A stretch of 5,033 bases of DNA from an uncultured Ruminococcus sp. (GTDB lineage Bacteria; Bacillota; Clostridia; Oscillospirales; Acutalibacteraceae), in NCBI GenBank assembly GCA_902766585.1, contig CACXDV010000256.1, positions 1-5,033 of the forward strand, read 5' to 3'. This document shows positions 4,934 through 5,033 of this stretch, piece after piece (position 1 is the first letter of the stretch; every line of letters begins with the position of its first letter). Both the position numbers and the translations under genes were made by a program. Under the pieces are notes generated by a model that was given only the letters and a program-made list of their open reading frames with translations, made no database searches and was not told the origin of the DNA.

Positions 4934-5033
4934 TCAGTCGCTGGTGTAGGGGAGAAGTGAAAGATATCTTGCACGCTTGATAGCAACTGTAAGCTCACGC
5001 TGATGACGAGCGCAAGTACCGGTTACTCTGCGG
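4934..5033 (-). CDS. rpsR: 30S ribosomal protein S18, C-terminal part (5' end outside window)
   Basis: The last 32 codons and TGA stop of ribosomal protein S18, a small-subunit protein of the 30S platform that binds with S6. The minus strand translates to RRVTGTCARHQRELTVAIKR followed by ARYLSLLPYTSD, the highly conserved C-terminal half of the family (ITPRR-TG---HQR-L--AIKRAR--ALLPY). In Firmicutes rpsR is normally the last gene of the rpsF-ssb-rpsR operon, which fits the strong terminator right after the stop. Here a cysteine occurs in TGTCARHQR. About 45 N-terminal residues are off the edge. Confidence 0.97.
   Translation of the reverse strand, partial: RRVTGTCARHQRELTVAIKRARYLSLLPYTSD

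Overview
The window looks like chromosomal core sequence from a low-to-moderate GC Firmicute, most likely a Ruminococcus-like member of the Clostridia (gut or rumen type). This is an inference from the gene set: a tpiA-gpmI glycolytic pair, a DUF1292 acidic protein, a four-cysteine TSCPD protein, a DUF4358-like membrane protein, a Firmicute-type 6S RNA and an rpsR end, all with AGGAGG-type ribosome sites and sigma-A-type promoters. I see no insertion sequence, prophage gene, CRISPR array or tRNA.

Layout. 1-633 (+) is the 3' part of tpiA, followed by an intercistronic hairpin and complete gpmI (713-2224, +). These are two steps of lower glycolysis on one strand. A bidirectional terminator (2244-2282) separates gpmI from a convergent minus-strand gene for a single-pass membrane protein with a DUF4358-like exported domain (2285-2830), which has its own promoter at 2885-2913. 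Next, on the minus strand, is a 6S RNA gene: core 2978-3158, promoter 3194-3222, terminator 2941-2965. Upstream of it is a DUF1292 gene (3246-3575, -) with a TTGACA-17-TAGAAT promoter at 3662-3690.

The most unusual part is 3782 to about 4620 (+). It is roughly 840 bases with no credible protein gene. It begins at a very strong promoter (A-tracts, TTGACA, 16-bp spacer, extended -10 TGCTATAAT) and ends at a 10-bp GC-rich terminator hairpin. It is packed with short perfect helices, several held by G-U pairs that exist only in the plus-strand RNA. I read it as a large, highly expressed, structured non-coding RNA of the size class of OLE, ROOL and GOLLD. I cannot assign it to a known family by eye, and it may be undescribed.

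The right end, all minus strand, holds a small four-cysteine TSCPD protein gene (4620-4868) and the last 32 codons of rpsR (4934-5033), separated by a strong terminator hairpin. The TSCPD gene has no obvious promoter of its own and is probably transcribed by read-through from rpsR. The shared hairpin at 4588-4614 closes both the large RNA and the TSCPD transcript.
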